A stretch of 64,000 nt of DNA. It comes from Acidobacteriota bacterium. Its GTDB lineage: Bacteria > Acidobacteriota > Terriglobia > Terriglobales > Acidobacteriaceae. Every line of letters starts with the position of its first letter. Position 1 is the first letter of the stretch. The position numbers and the translations under genes were made by a program. This document shows positions 52,467 to 61,947 of this stretch, in pieces. The stretch lies in contig JABCZH010000011.1 of assembly GCA_013289795.1 (NCBI GenBank), forward strand, positions 1-64,000, read 5' to 3'. The notes beneath the pieces were generated by a model. That model was given only the letters and a program-made list of their open reading frames with translations. It made no database searches and was not told the DNA's origin.

Positions 52467-55226
52467 TCAGGCGGCAGCCGAAAAACAGGATTGAAGGTCA
52501 GCCCAGAATTCAGCCATGGATCCGGGCCGGTCATTTTCCGAGCGGGCAAGCGCACGATTGAAGAATTCCTGCCAGTGCGGCGCACCTTGAATGCGCGAGG
52601 AGACGCGGGGGACACTGCCTGCGAGAATCGCATTCTGGAGAGATGGGAAGTCAGGGCCGAGAAAAGGCGGGACGCCGCATAATGTTTCATAGGCGATCAC
52701 GGAAAGGGCCCATAAGTCCCAGCGAGGGGAAAGTGGCTCCCCGCGCAACTGTTCTGGGGACATATAAGGCAGGCTTCCGACGAACACGCCGGTCAATGTG
52801 CTGCTGGTATCTGGGGAAACTTGGGGAAGGAACTTGGCGATCCCGAAGTCGGTGATCTTTACAATCTCGGCGCTGCCGGCACGAACCAGAAAGATATTTT
52901 CAGGCTTCAGATCGCGATGCACCAGGCCCCTGAGATGGGCCGCCCCGACGCCCGCGCAAATGGCTTCGAAGAGCTGCACCGTGCGTGACGGAGCTAATCT
53001 CTTTTGAGCGCGCAACTCATCCCGAAGAGTGATGCCTTCGAGAAACTCCATCACCAGAAAGGCGCGCTGATTGGGATCCAGGCCAAAGTCGTGGACCGTG
53101 ACGATATTGGGATGCGAGAAACCACCAGCGGCACGGGACTCGCGTCGAAATCGCTCAAACACTTCCTGGTCCGAGAAGAACTCGTCGCGGATCATTTTGA
53201 CCGCCACGGACCTGTCAAGTGAGACGTCGGTGGCGCGATAGACCTTTCCCATGCCACCCTGACCGAGACGCTTTTCCAGGCGGTAACGCTCGACCAAAAG
53301 TCGAGGACTTGCCACCAGACTCAGCGTCCTGCCTTCTACTTCGCAGCGCGTCGTTCCAGTGTCGTAGCACGCGCCGCACTGGGGACACTCCTCAAAGGCC
53401 CGGCCAGAGAGGCTCGCAGGGCCGCGAGAGACAAGAAGCGCAATGGTGCTGGCAACATTTTCCAGTAGCGCCACGTCTTCCCGGCTATAGGGTTCTTCCG
53501 AGAGCTTCATGCCCAGCACGAGCAGAGCTTCGGTGTGGCCTTCGTCCAGAGCCACTGGCACCAGCAGATCAATGCGCGCGTTGTGCAGGAAATCCTTGTC
53601 GACTTGCGGCAATTGCTGCCCGAGCCATCCGGTTTCTGCAAGCAGGATGGGAACGGAGGTATCCAGAGCCCGAACCAGAGGAATCACTTTGTTGGTCGCT
53701 GGCAGATCCGACGCAAGCGCTCCTTCTGGTGAGGCGCTGATCACCCGGTAGAGAGTTTCGCCGGGTCTACGCAGCAGCAGCGCGCAAAACTCAGCGTGAA
53801 GAGCATCCGCAATGCGAGAAACAACCTGAGGAGCGACTTGCTGGATGCTGACGGCGCGGCGAATTTCTTCCACAATCTCGCGGAACAGCCGCTGAGCATC
53901 GTACTTGTCGCGGAAGAACCTGCGATCGAGCCAAGATAGCCAGGACCGACGCCGGAGGTAAGCCACTCCCGTCAGGGCAGCGACGCTTCCATAAAACCAA
54001 ACTCGCCGGTTCAGAACGGTGAAAAGGGGATCGTGGCCGTGGAGCAGCACCAGGTCAGCCGCAAGCAGTCCCGCCATTAGAGGCGGTATAGCCAACAGCA
54101 CCCGGCGCGCCAGAGCATACTGCAGCCCGCGACGGATGATGACACGGACGTCGAAGAGACGGTGCCGCTGGATGGCGTATGCGAAGGAAAGAGGGAAAAC
54201 CAGAAATCCCAAACTGCAAATCAAGTTTCCCGTGGGCGAAGACAGTAGATCGGCGATCGCAGGGCTGAAATCAACCAGAGCGGTACCCAGGACGCGAGGC
54301 AGATAGAACAGCAGACCGATCAGCGTACCCAAAAAGAGGACACGAAATCGGCGCTGCTCGGTGAGCGTTTCGAGCCGCCAGTACCCGACCGGCAGAACCA
54401 GTAATCCCCCCAGCAGGTAGACCAGGCTTTGTACGCCAAACGCGATCAGTACCCAAGGAGGAGCCAGCGATGCCAAATGCCCCGGGTCATAAACCGTGCG
54501 GTCGAAAAGATACAGCGCATAGATGGTGGCAACGGCAGGACCGGCCATAAGTACAACCCAGGCCCAGCGTGCACGAATCAGTCTCCTCGGAAAAAGGCAA
54601 AAAAAAGCGAACAGCAAGGGCGGCCGAAAAGCGGCGCTCACGTATACCAGCATTACTGGCCACTGAAGAAGGAACGGAAGCGAGCGGAGGGAGGATGCCA
54701 TTCCCCACTGAAAGGCCTCAAAAACCGTTGCCATGACCACCAGAACCCAACCGCCGAGCCGTGAAACAAAATCGCGCGGCCGGTGGAAGACAACGAAGAG
54801 ACCGATCACCAAGGTGATTAGTTTGTTCGCCAGAAAAATGATTTCGGAGGCGCGCGAACGAGCACTGTAGTCCCTCCAAATGGTCCCATGGAGGGTCATG
54901 GTCAGGTCGAGACGCCGCCCGTCACGCTCGACACCGATACGAATGGGGCGGTCAGCGACGAAGTTCATGCGATGCGCCAGCCAATCCACCACATTACCGA
55001 TCGGCTGGCCATCCACGGCCACTATGGAATCTCCAACCGCCAGGCCGGCACGGGCTGCCGGCTCTCCGCTTTCCAGGTAGGAAACAACTGCGTGGCCGGA
55101 TTTATCGTCGACATCCATCCCGCCCGGCGCCAGGCCAAAGAGAACGAGGTAGGCAAGATAAAAGTAGCCGACGATGCTGATGACCGCGGCCGCCACCATC
55201 CGCCAGGAATAGGATGTGGATGACAT
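52467..55226 (-). CDS. PDZ / multi-TM / GAF / zinc-ribbon Ser/Thr protein kinase
   Basis: 919 residues with an unusual order: membrane helix at about 12-32; PDZ domain (30-110: SYLESGEPAARAGLAVGDSI, VDGQPIGN); about eight further helices (130-425) ending AIQRHRLFDVRVIIRRGLQY, as in multi-TM sensor histidine kinases; GAF domain (455-600); zinc ribbon Cys614, Cys617, Cys620, Cys628 (CPQCGACYDTGTTRC); C-terminal Hanks kinase (647-905) with RLGQGGMGKVYRATD, VAVKM, HRDLKPEN, DFGIAK and YMSPEQL. All key kinase residues are present. It probably couples an envelope signal to phosphorylation. The kinase module replaces the histidine kinase expected after this kind of sensor. Confidence 0.92.
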   Translation of the reverse strand: MSSTSYSWRMVAAAVISIVGYFYLAYLVLFGLAPGGMDVDDKSGHAVVSYLESGEPAARAGLAVGDSIVAVDGQPIGNVVDWLAHRMNFVADRPIRIGVERDGRRLDLTMTLHGTIWRDYSARSRASEIIFLANKLITLVIGLFVVFHRPRDFVSRLGGWVLVVMATVFEAFQWGMASSLRSLPFLLQWPVMLVYVSAAFRPPLLFAFFCLFPRRLIRARWAWVVLMAGPAVATIYALYLFDRTVYDPGHLASLAPPWVLIAFGVQSLVYLLGGLLVLPVGYWRLETLTEQRRFRVLFLGTLIGLLFYLPRVLGTALVDFSPAIADLLSSPTGNLICSLGFLVFPLSFAYAIQRHRLFDVRVIIRRGLQYALARRVLLAIPPLMAGLLAADLVLLHGHDPLFTVLNRRVWFYGSVAALTGVAYLRRRSWLSWLDRRFFRDKYDAQRLFREIVEEIRRAVSIQQVAPQVVSRIADALHAEFCALLLRRPGETLYRVISASPEGALASDLPATNKVIPLVRALDTSVPILLAETGWLGQQLPQVDKDFLHNARIDLLVPVALDEGHTEALLVLGMKLSEEPYSREDVALLENVASTIALLVSRGPASLSGRAFEECPQCGACYDTGTTRCEVEGRTLSLVASPRLLVERYRLEKRLGQGGMGKVYRATDVSLDRSVAVKMIRDEFFSDQEVFERFRRESRAAGGFSHPNIVTVHDFGLDPNQRAFLVMEFLEGITLRDELRAQKRLAPSRTVQLFEAICAGVGAAHLRGLVHRDLKPENIFLVRAGSAEIVKITDFGIAKFLPQVSPDTSSTLTGVFVGSLPYMSPEQLRGEPLSPRWDLWALSVIAYETLCGVPPFLGPDFPSLQNAILAGSVPRVSSRIQGAPHWQEFFNRALARSENDRPGSMAEFWADLQSCFSAAA

Positions 55227-55335
55227 GCGCAGCGCCTGAGGCTGAAGTGATTGGAATTATAGGAGCAATCCGCCGCCCTTACCACAAGGTTAAGGTGCTG
55301 GCCATACGCGAAGCCAGAGTCCTTAAACGAGGGGC

Positions 55336-56388
55336 CTATTCCATCGCCGCGTTCGCCCGAATGAACCATCCGGCCTCGGCGCAGTAGAAGGGCCAGGGGA
55401 AATCGGGCGTCACATTCATATACTTCTTCTGTATGGTCGTGATGTACTTGTTTACGCTCGATGTATCTCCGCCAATATACGCCGCGTAGGAGACGACCGC
55501 CCAAGGGAACGGGGTCTGCGAGTTGAATGACAAGTTCGTCCAACCCGGCCAGGCGGCGTTGAAGGCGATATAAGAGCTCTTCGCCTGTTTGCTGGAAGCA
55601 GCCACCACGCCCTGCACGGACGGGTAGAGTTGGGATACCGCATCTGGGTAGAACCTGGACATGTTGGGCGCAGACGACCCTGCATACGGGTAATAGAGCT
55701 TGGTCGACGAAATGTAGAGGACGCTCTGAATGCCGGACTGGATACTCGATGCGTGAGCTTGATACCAGGACGATGCGCTGGTGTCGCGCCATGCCTGAAT
55801 CGCAAGATTTGCAACATCTTCCAACCCGCGATAATCCTCGGAGTTATCCATCAGGTACTCGATGCGGTAATCAGGCTTCGCCAAGACCAAACCGTTGCTC
55901 TGCTGGAGGTTGGTGATAATGTTTCCGGTCACGTTGAGAATGTATTCGCCAACCGTGTTCTGCACGAAGGATTGTGCGCCAGAGTTCCCCGTGTTATACA
56001 GGGCTTCGGCAAGAGTCAGAAAGGTCGCTGCGCTGGAGTCAGCGGAGTCGTAGCTGTTGGTCGAAGTCTCGATGCCGTCGCTATAGCTGTAGTTGTAGAC
56101 CGTCCCGTAGAGGCCGTTGTTGTCAGGCCAATTGACGTGGTCAATGTACCATTGCATCCATGCTTCCACATGTGGGATTTTCGAGCGATCTTTGAGCCAG
56201 CCTATGGCGGCAAGGTTGGCAAAATACGGGCTAATTCCGTTGGCCGAATACAGAATTGCTCCGTCAGGCAACTGCTGCCCTTTCAGCCATGCCGATGTCT
56301 TGGTGATGTCGGAAGAATAGTTTTGGGCACAGACTGGCGTGACCGCAAATCCCACCACCAGGAACAGGGAGAGAACACTCTTAATCAT
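55336..56388 (-). CDS. Secreted protein, possible alpha/alpha-toroid fold
   Basis: 350 residues with a signal peptide (MIKSVLSLFLVVGFAVTPVC, cleaved near AQN). The mature part has repeated helical and aromatic-rich segments: ITKTSAWLKGQQLPDGAILY, NLAAIGWLKDRSKIPHVEAW, SSAATFLTLAEALYNTGN, VANLAIQAWRD, FPWAVVSYAAYIGG. This recalls six-hairpin glycosidase or terpenoid-cyclase-like toroids, but no catalytic signature was recognised. It starts 18 bases after the 3' end of the RNase P RNA gene on the same strand, so it may be read through from rnpB. Confidence 0.7.
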   Translation of the reverse strand: MIKSVLSLFLVVGFAVTPVCAQNYSSDITKTSAWLKGQQLPDGAILYSANGISPYFANLAAIGWLKDRSKIPHVEAWMQWYIDHVNWPDNNGLYGTVYNYSYSDGIETSTNSYDSADSSAATFLTLAEALYNTGNSGAQSFVQNTVGEYILNVTGNIITNLQQSNGLVLAKPDYRIEYLMDNSEDYRGLEDVANLAIQAWRDTSASSWYQAHASSIQSGIQSVLYISSTKLYYPYAGSSAPNMSRFYPDAVSQLYPSVQGVVAASSKQAKSSYIAFNAAWPGWTNLSFNSQTPFPWAVVSYAAYIGGDTSSVNKYITTIQKKYMNVTPDFPWPFYCAEAGWFIRANAAME

Positions 56389-56406
56389 ACGAAATAAAAC
56401 CTTTGT

Positions 56407-56820
56407 GGCAGCCGGACCTGTAAGCCGAATTTTGTCTGCGGGATTGCTCCCGCAGGACGGTCATTCCTCTGGGCCGTGCATTACTGCGCGGCTCTAGCGA
56501 CCTACCCGGAGGTTCGGACGCGCCGAGCCGGCACGTGTCCCGGGCGAACCCGAAACTCCCTCCCTATTTGGTCTTGCTCCGTGTGGGGTTTGCCCTGCCC
56601 GCCGCATTACTGCGGCGGCGGTGCGCTCTTACCGCACCTTTTCACCCTTACCCCGCGCATCCGAAGATGCACCAGGTGGTATGTTTTCTGTGGCACTAGC
56701 CGTCGACCGGGCTTGAACCCGGCCTCCCGGACGTTATCCGGCACACTGCTCTGCGGAGTTCGGACTTTCCTCCCGCGTCGTCCCGAAAGACGCCGCGAGC
56801 GACCGTCCGGTCCAGCTGCC
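56407..56820 (-). ncRNA. rnpB: RNase P RNA (bacterial type A)
   Basis: Minus strand, about 414 nt. 5' GGCAGC (56820-56815) pairs with 3' GCTGCC (56412-56407) as helix P1. The universal GAGGAAAGTCCGAACTCC segment is at about 56773-56756 and the 3' conserved AATTCGGCTTACAGGTCCGG at about 56431-56412, pairing to form P4. G+C-rich stems with closing loops fill the middle. It is the catalytic RNA that matures tRNA 5' ends. Apparent reading frames across it are artefacts. Confidence 0.95.
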
Positions 56821-56952
56821 AACGCTTCCCATTATAAGCGAGGCTACCGGTATTGACCGTTGAAACCCGCCGGCCGACTGCTGCGTATCTTCTTTGTTAG
56901 ACTCTAGGGGTCGCAGGCCAGTGACCAACAACGAACGACCAACGACGGTCCC

Positions 56953-58182
56953 ATGACCACTCTCGAAGCCATTCGCATTGCGTTGCAGTCGCTGTGGGCT
57001 AATAAACTGCGCTCGGTGCTCACTCTGCTTGGCGTCGTCATCGGGGTGGCGGCGGTCATTGCGGTCGTCACTTTCGTAAACGGGATCAATGGCTACGTGG
57101 CCGAGAAGATATTCAACCTAGGAGCCGACGTCTTTGTGGTCAGCAAGGCCACTGCGGTCATCACCAACGTTGACCAGTTGCTTGAGAGCCAGAAACGCAA
57201 AGACCTCACTGTGGAAGATTTCGAGGCGGTGCGCGATTCTTGCCGGCAGTGTGCGCTGGTCGGAGCTTCTACCATCAAGGCCGACGGCCACGTGAAACGC
57301 GGAGAGCAATCGGTCAGCGACTGCTGGATTCGCGGATTTACCCCCTCCATGGCGGCGATTCTCGATGTCGATCTAACCGCTGGCCGCATGGTGACCGACA
57401 ATGACGACAACAACCGTTCCAACGTTGCCGTCATCGGCACCGACGTTGTCGACAATCTCTTCCCCGGCTCCGACCCCATTAACCAGGAGATCCGCGTCGA
57501 AGGCGAAGTTTACACCGTGGTTGGGGTCGGCAAGAAGCAGGGGAAGACCCTGGGCCAGAGCCGCGACAACTACGTCGCCATTCCGATCACGACCTATTTG
57601 AAGCAATTCGGCACGCACAGCAACATCCGCATCTTTGGAAAAGCCAACGGAGTCGGCGCTCAACTCGAATCGGCAATGGACGAGGCCCGCGTCATCGTGC
57701 GCGCCCGCCGTCACGATCTACCCGGTAAACCCGATAGCTTCGCGGCCGAAACCAACCAGGGTTTCCTTAGCATCTGGTCCAGCCTTAGTAGCACGTTTTT
57801 CATCGCCATGGTCGCGATTGCCGCCATTTCGCTGGTGGTGGGCGGTATTGTCATCATGAACATCATGCTGGTGTCGGTGACCGAGCGCACCCGCGAGATC
57901 GGCATTCGCAAAGCTATGGGAGCGCGCAGTCAAGACGTTCTTCTACAATTCCTGATCGAGTCCGGGACCATGGCGCTGGTCGGCGGTATGTTGGGCGTGA
58001 TTTTTGGAATTGCATTTGCCAAGGGCATTACGGCGCTGATCGGCATGCCCTCCTCAATCGAACTCTGGGCGGTGGCCGCTGGACTGATTGTTTCGACCAG
58101 CGTTGGCGTTTTCTTTGGCGTCTATCCCGCCAAGCGGGCAGCCCGGCTCGATCCGATTGCGGCCCTTAGGTTCGAACTATGA
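56953..58182 (+). CDS. MacB-type ABC transporter permease (first of pair)
   Basis: 409 residues. MacB_PCD layout: N-terminal ALQSLWANKLRSVLTLLGVV and helix with GVVIGVAAVIAVVTFVNG, a periplasmic domain (about 45-275), then the FtsX domain with three helices and the signature [20 protein letters not shown], ending AKRAARLDPIAALRFEL. It would work with a MacB-like ATPase to extrude or mechanically transmit. None is encoded beside it. The second permease follows after 55 bases. Confidence 0.9.
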   Translation: MTTLEAIRIALQSLWANKLRSVLTLLGVVIGVAAVIAVVTFVNGINGYVAEKIFNLGADVFVVSKATAVITNVDQLLESQKRKDLTVEDFEAVRDSCRQCALVGASTIKADGHVKRGEQSVSDCWIRGFTPSMAAILDVDLTAGRMVTDNDDNNRSNVAVIGTDVVDNLFPGSDPINQEIRVEGEVYTVVGVGKKQGKTLGQSRDNYVAIPITTYLKQFGTHSNIRIFGKANGVGAQLESAMDEARVIVRARRHDLPGKPDSFAAETNQGFLSIWSSLSSTFFIAMVAIAAISLVVGGIVIMNIMLVSVTERTREIGIRKAMGARSQDVLLQFLIESGTMALVGGMLGVIFGIAFAKGITALIGMPSSIELWAVAAGLIVSTSVGVFFGVYPAKRAARLDPIAALRFEL

Positions 58183-58186
58183 GACT

Positions 58187-58226
58187 TGACTTGATCAGCG
58201 TTGATCAGCGCAAATCTGCGGCGCGG
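58187..58226. repeat. Intergenic CGCAGATTT..GATCAA repeat
   Basis: TTGATCAGCGTTGATCAGCG and CAAATCTGCGGCGCGG fill the gap between the two permease genes. The reverse complement resembles CGCCGCAGATTCACGCAGGG..AACGCAGATCAA at 29181-29216 between pyrH and frr. It is non-coding spacer repeat. Confidence 0.5.
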
Positions 58227-58237
58227 TTTCCTTAAAC

Positions 58238-59497
58238 ATGATGCGCAGGGGCGATTACGGCGAGATAGTCCGAATGGCGGTAGACACCATTCGCAGCAAT
58301 AAGCTGCGCTCCGCCCTGACCGTACTCGGCATCGTCATCGGAGTGGCCGTCGTCATCGGGATTTCTTCGATCGTCCGCGGCATGAACAATCAATTCCAGC
58401 AGGCGATCACGAGTTTTGGCTCGAACATTATTTTTGCCTTTCATCAGCCCCTCGCTTTCGGACGGCCCACCGAAGAGATTCGCAAGCGCCGGGAGCTGAC
58501 CTTCGACGATGCCATGGCCATGAAAGACCTGCCCCACGTCAAGGCCGTGGACGCTACCTTGCAATTCATCCAGCTGGAATTTGGCCAGGGCACGTACGTG
58601 GTGAAATACGGCGACCACCGCGCCAAAAACACCATTCTCGAAGGCGATTCCGGCTCCTTGAAAGACGTTTACGACCTCGCGCTGACCTCGGGCCGGTGGT
58701 TCAACGAAACCGATGACGAGCATCACTCTGCGGTCATTCTTCTGGGATCTGAAACGGCGGCGGCACTGTTTCCGAAAAGCGAAGCGCTGGGCAAGGAAAT
58801 CAACATCGAAGGCCAGATGTTTACCGTGATCGGAGTGGTGGAACCACAGAAGAATGTGTTCAACAGCGGCAGCAATCCCAACGACAATATCGTGTACTTC
58901 CCGCTGACAACCTTCCGCAAGCTGCACCCGGAACTGAAGCAGTACTGGATCACCATCAAGGCCACCACCCACGACGACATGCCGAAGGCCATTGATGAGA
59001 TGCGTGAACTCCTGCGCCGCCGCCGCAAAGTGGCGCCCAACGCTCCCGACAACTTCAATATCTTCACCCAAGATTCGCTTTCCGACGTTTGGAACCAGAT
59101 CACGGGCGCGGTGTTCATTTTCATGTTCGCGGTGTCGAGTGTAGGGCTGATCGTGGGCGGCGTGGGCGTGATGAACATCATGCTGGTTTCAGTCACCGAG
59201 CGCACCCGCGAGATCGGAGTGCGGAAAGCGATTGGCGCGCGCAAGCGAGATATCCTTCTCCAATTCACCCTGGAAGCTATTACGTTGACCGCGATGGGTG
59301 GAATTCTCGGCGTGCTGCTGGGAGCAATCATTACCTGGACGATCCCGGCAATCTGGAGTTCGCTGCCCGCGCAGATGTCGGTCTTCTGGACCATCTTTGG
59401 TATCGCCTCGGCGGCGGTGGAGGGTCTGGTTTTCGGAATTTATCCGGCGTGGAAGGCCGCGAACCTGGATCCCATCGAGTCGCTACGCTACGAATAG
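58238..59497 (+). CDS. MacB-type ABC transporter permease (second of pair)
   Basis: 419 residues, same fold as the preceding gene: [21 protein letters not shown] with [18 protein letters not shown] helix, a periplasmic domain, and [20 protein letters not shown] in the FtsX part, ending [16 protein letters not shown]. The two permeases are clear paralogues and probably form a heterodimeric transporter. The ATPase is not in this window. Confidence 0.9.
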   Translation: MMRRGDYGEIVRMAVDTIRSNKLRSALTVLGIVIGVAVVIGISSIVRGMNNQFQQAITSFGSNIIFAFHQPLAFGRPTEEIRKRRELTFDDAMAMKDLPHVKAVDATLQFIQLEFGQGTYVVKYGDHRAKNTILEGDSGSLKDVYDLALTSGRWFNETDDEHHSAVILLGSETAAALFPKSEALGKEINIEGQMFTVIGVVEPQKNVFNSGSNPNDNIVYFPLTTFRKLHPELKQYWITIKATTHDDMPKAIDEMRELLRRRRKVAPNAPDNFNIFTQDSLSDVWNQITGAVFIFMFAVSSVGLIVGGVGVMNIMLVSVTERTREIGVRKAIGARKRDILLQFTLEAITLTAMGGILGVLLGAIITWTIPAIWSSLPAQMSVFWTIFGIASAAVEGLVFGIYPAWKAANLDPIESLRYE

Positions 59498-59550
59498 TGT
59501 CCAGGTGCTTTGAAGGGGCGTGGCTTCAGGCTGCGCCTAAGTCCGCCTCA

Positions 59551-60717
59551 ATGATCTATCAAACCGTCCGAGTTCTGGAAATCGTTGCGGCTCTGGCCAC
59601 AGCGGGCAGCCTCGCCTACTACGCTCTCTGTCTGTGGAGCGCAGCGCAGTTTCTGCGAGAACGAAGAACCGGGGGCGCACGCGCCACCCAGGCTAACCCG
59701 CCCGTCTCCATCCTCAAACCGCTCAAAGGTATCGACCCCGAGATGTACGAGAACTTCCGCAGCCACTGCCTGCAGGATTATCCCGAGTACGAAATCATCT
59801 TCGGCGTCAGCGACCCCGACGATCCCGCTATCAAGCTGGTGGAGCAACTGAAGTCCGAATTCCCGCAAAACCCGATCCGGTTGATGGTCTGTCCCAGGCA
59901 GCTCGGCACAAATACCAAAGTCAGCAATCTTGCTCAGATGCTGCCTGAGGCGCGCTATGACTACCTGGTCGTGAATGACAGCGATATTCGTGTCGAGCCC
60001 AACTACCTGCGTCGCCTGCTCGCCCCCTTGGCGGATTCCGGCACTGGCTTGGTTACATGCCTCTATCGCGGTGTAGCGAATTCGACCTTGGGCTCTCGTC
60101 TGGAAGCGCTCGGAATCAGCACCGATTTTTGCCCGGGAGTGCTGATAGCCAGAGAACTGGAAGGCAGCAAGTTTGCCCTGGGATCCACCATGGCATTCCG
60201 CCGCCCCGATCTCGCCGCCATCGGCGGCTTCGACGCACTGGTCGACTACCTCGCTGACGATTATCAACTCGGCCGACGCATCGCCGCGCTGGGCCTGAAA
60301 GTTGAACTGTCGGATGTCGTGGTTGAGACCTTCCTGCCGCGGTACACGGCGAGCGAATTTCTGACTCACCAGCTGCGCTGGGCGCGGGCGGTCCGCGATT
60401 CGCGCTTCTGGGGCTACTTTGGCCTCGGAATCAGCTTCGGCCTGGTGTGGGCGCTGCTGACGCTGATTCTCGCCAGCGGCGCTGGCTGGGCCTGGGAACT
60501 ATTGGGTGTCACGGTGGCCATGCGCTTCGCCGTTGCTCTCTTCGTCGGCGGGCGATTGTTACGCGACCGCTATGTCATGCGCTGGCTCCCCATGATTCCT
60601 CTCCGCGATGCCATCGCGATGATGGTCTGGCTGATGAGTTTCGCAGGCCACACGGTTTCATGGCGTGGGGAGCTCTTCAAACTACAGCATGGACAACTGA
60701 AGAAGATCGGCCGCTAG
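59551..60717 (+). CDS. GT21 glycosyltransferase, HpnI-like
   Basis: 388 residues from ATG 59551; the open frame upstream lies within the permease gene. It has N-terminal helix IVAALATAGSLAYYALCLW, then the GT21 (ceramide glucosyltransferase) core: VSILKPLKGIDPEMYENFRS, IFGVSDPDDPAIKL, VVNDSDIRVEPNYLRRL, DYLADDYQLGRRIAALGLKV, and EFLTHQLRWARAVRDSRFWG (QxxRW), then C-terminal helices. HpnI adds N-acetylglucosamine to hopanoids in bacteriohopanepolyol synthesis, and other members glycosylate ceramide. Hopanoid genes are not adjacent, so the lipid acceptor is inferred only. Confidence 0.88.
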   Translation: MIYQTVRVLEIVAALATAGSLAYYALCLWSAAQFLRERRTGGARATQANPPVSILKPLKGIDPEMYENFRSHCLQDYPEYEIIFGVSDPDDPAIKLVEQLKSEFPQNPIRLMVCPRQLGTNTKVSNLAQMLPEARYDYLVVNDSDIRVEPNYLRRLLAPLADSGTGLVTCLYRGVANSTLGSRLEALGISTDFCPGVLIARELEGSKFALGSTMAFRRPDLAAIGGFDALVDYLADDYQLGRRIAALGLKVELSDVVVETFLPRYTASEFLTHQLRWARAVRDSRFWGYFGLGISFGLVWALLTLILASGAGWAWELLGVTVAMRFAVALFVGGRLLRDRYVMRWLPMIPLRDAIAMMVWLMSFAGHTVSWRGELFKLQHGQLKKIGR

Positions 60718-61862
60718 TTGGTGGCGAATTCCGTGTTTGCCGGCTCCGCCGGCGTGAGCAACTCGAAACGTCCGTCGGAGTGCAGGCGATAGCGATGTCC
60801 CCGCCAAACCACCGTATTGCCGAAAAATCCCGCAATCCAGAAACACAATCCCGCCAGATCCTCGAGCGGCAGCAAGGCCCAGTCCAAGCGGGCGCGGAGC
60901 ACCTTGCCCGAAACTACACTCGCCGCCAGCATGCGCACTGCCAGAGTCAGGAGCAGCACTGGCCACCACGCCCGATGCACTGCGCAGAGCAGCAGCGCCA
61001 AAGGCAGCGGCATGGTGAACAACTGGCCCAGATAACCCAGCGGCCGCGAACGGCGCGTGCTTCGCGCCCAGCGCAAACGGTGCGCCGCGTTGCGAACCAG
61101 ATCACTGCCGCCAATGTGGTGCTCGATCACATAAGAAGAGAGCATCACCCCGAAGCCCGCCCGCGCCGCGAACTTTCCCATCACGAAGTCTTCGGCCAGA
61201 TAGTCCTTGAGCCGGCTGAACCCCCCAATCGAATGCAGTACCGAGCGTCGAGCCGCAATCGTCGGCCCCACCGCAAACCGCATTCCCTCAATCATCCTGG
61301 CTGCCAGAATTCCAGCCATGAAATTGGCATTCAACCCAGTAGCTTCCAACCGTGACCAGAAACTTGGTCCGGGAATCGCGCGGTAAGGGCAAGTGGAGAT
61401 GCCAACTCGAGGATCCTGGAATTCCGCTCCCACCGTGCGCAACATGTTGGGGTCCACCCGCGTGTCGCTGTCGCTCATTACCACCAGATCGTTGGCCGCA
61501 GCTTCGAGCATCAACTCCAAGCTGTAAACCTTGGCATTAGAGTACCGGGGCTCGCCTGTCACCAGCAGGCGTGACGGAACCTGCGCATATTCGCCACGCA
61601 GCCTCTCGACCACCGCTACCGCCGGATCATCGGCTGAGCGAACCGCGAACAGAATCTCAAAGTCTGGGTACTTTTGTTCAAAGAACGTGCGAAGGTTGGA
61701 TTCGAGTTCCAGGTCCAGACCGGAGAGTGGCTTTAAAATGCTGATCGGCTGCGGCGTCCCGAGCGCGGGTGGGCGCACGGAAAGGTAGCCCAGCGCAGCG
61801 ACAATGGAGAGCAGAGAATACACCAAGGCGCAGCCGAGCAACGCGAGTAAAACGGCCGTCAC
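60714..61862 (-). CDS. GT21 glycosyltransferase, HpnI-like (convergent paralogue)
   Basis: 382 residues from GTG 61862, which has AGGAGGGG six bases before it. The ATG 61928 at the frame's head lies upstream of an internal TATAAT (61920-61915) that looks like the promoter. Same motifs as the neighbour: ISILKPLSGLDLELESNLRT, ILFAVRSADDPAVAV, VVMSDSDTRVDPNMLRTV, DYLAEDFVMGKFAARAGFGV and HRLRWARSTRRSRPLGYLG. The two genes converge and overlap by four bases. They are divergent enough to be old duplicates, perhaps using different sugars or lipids. Confidence 0.88.
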   Translation of the reverse strand: MTAVLLALLGCALVYSLLSIVAALGYLSVRPPALGTPQPISILKPLSGLDLELESNLRTFFEQKYPDFEILFAVRSADDPAVAVVERLRGEYAQVPSRLLVTGEPRYSNAKVYSLELMLEAAANDLVVMSDSDTRVDPNMLRTVGAEFQDPRVGISTCPYRAIPGPSFWSRLEATGLNANFMAGILAARMIEGMRFAVGPTIAARRSVLHSIGGFSRLKDYLAEDFVMGKFAARAGFGVMLSSYVIEHHIGGSDLVRNAAHRLRWARSTRRSRPLGYLGQLFTMPLPLALLLCAVHRAWWPVLLLTLAVRMLAASVVSGKVLRARLDWALLPLEDLAGLCFWIAGFFGNTVVWRGHRYRLHSDGRFELLTPAEPANTEFATN

Positions 61863-61947
61863 GTCAATCCCCTCCTGGCTGCGGGCAAATGAACTTACCC
61901 AATCGGGACAGTTAATTATACGGGACATCCCACCCAGTAGGACACTG

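Noticed and set aside
56476-56856. 126-codon plus-strand frame
   Set aside because: It crosses the RNase P RNA gene, whose conserved helices are unmistakable.
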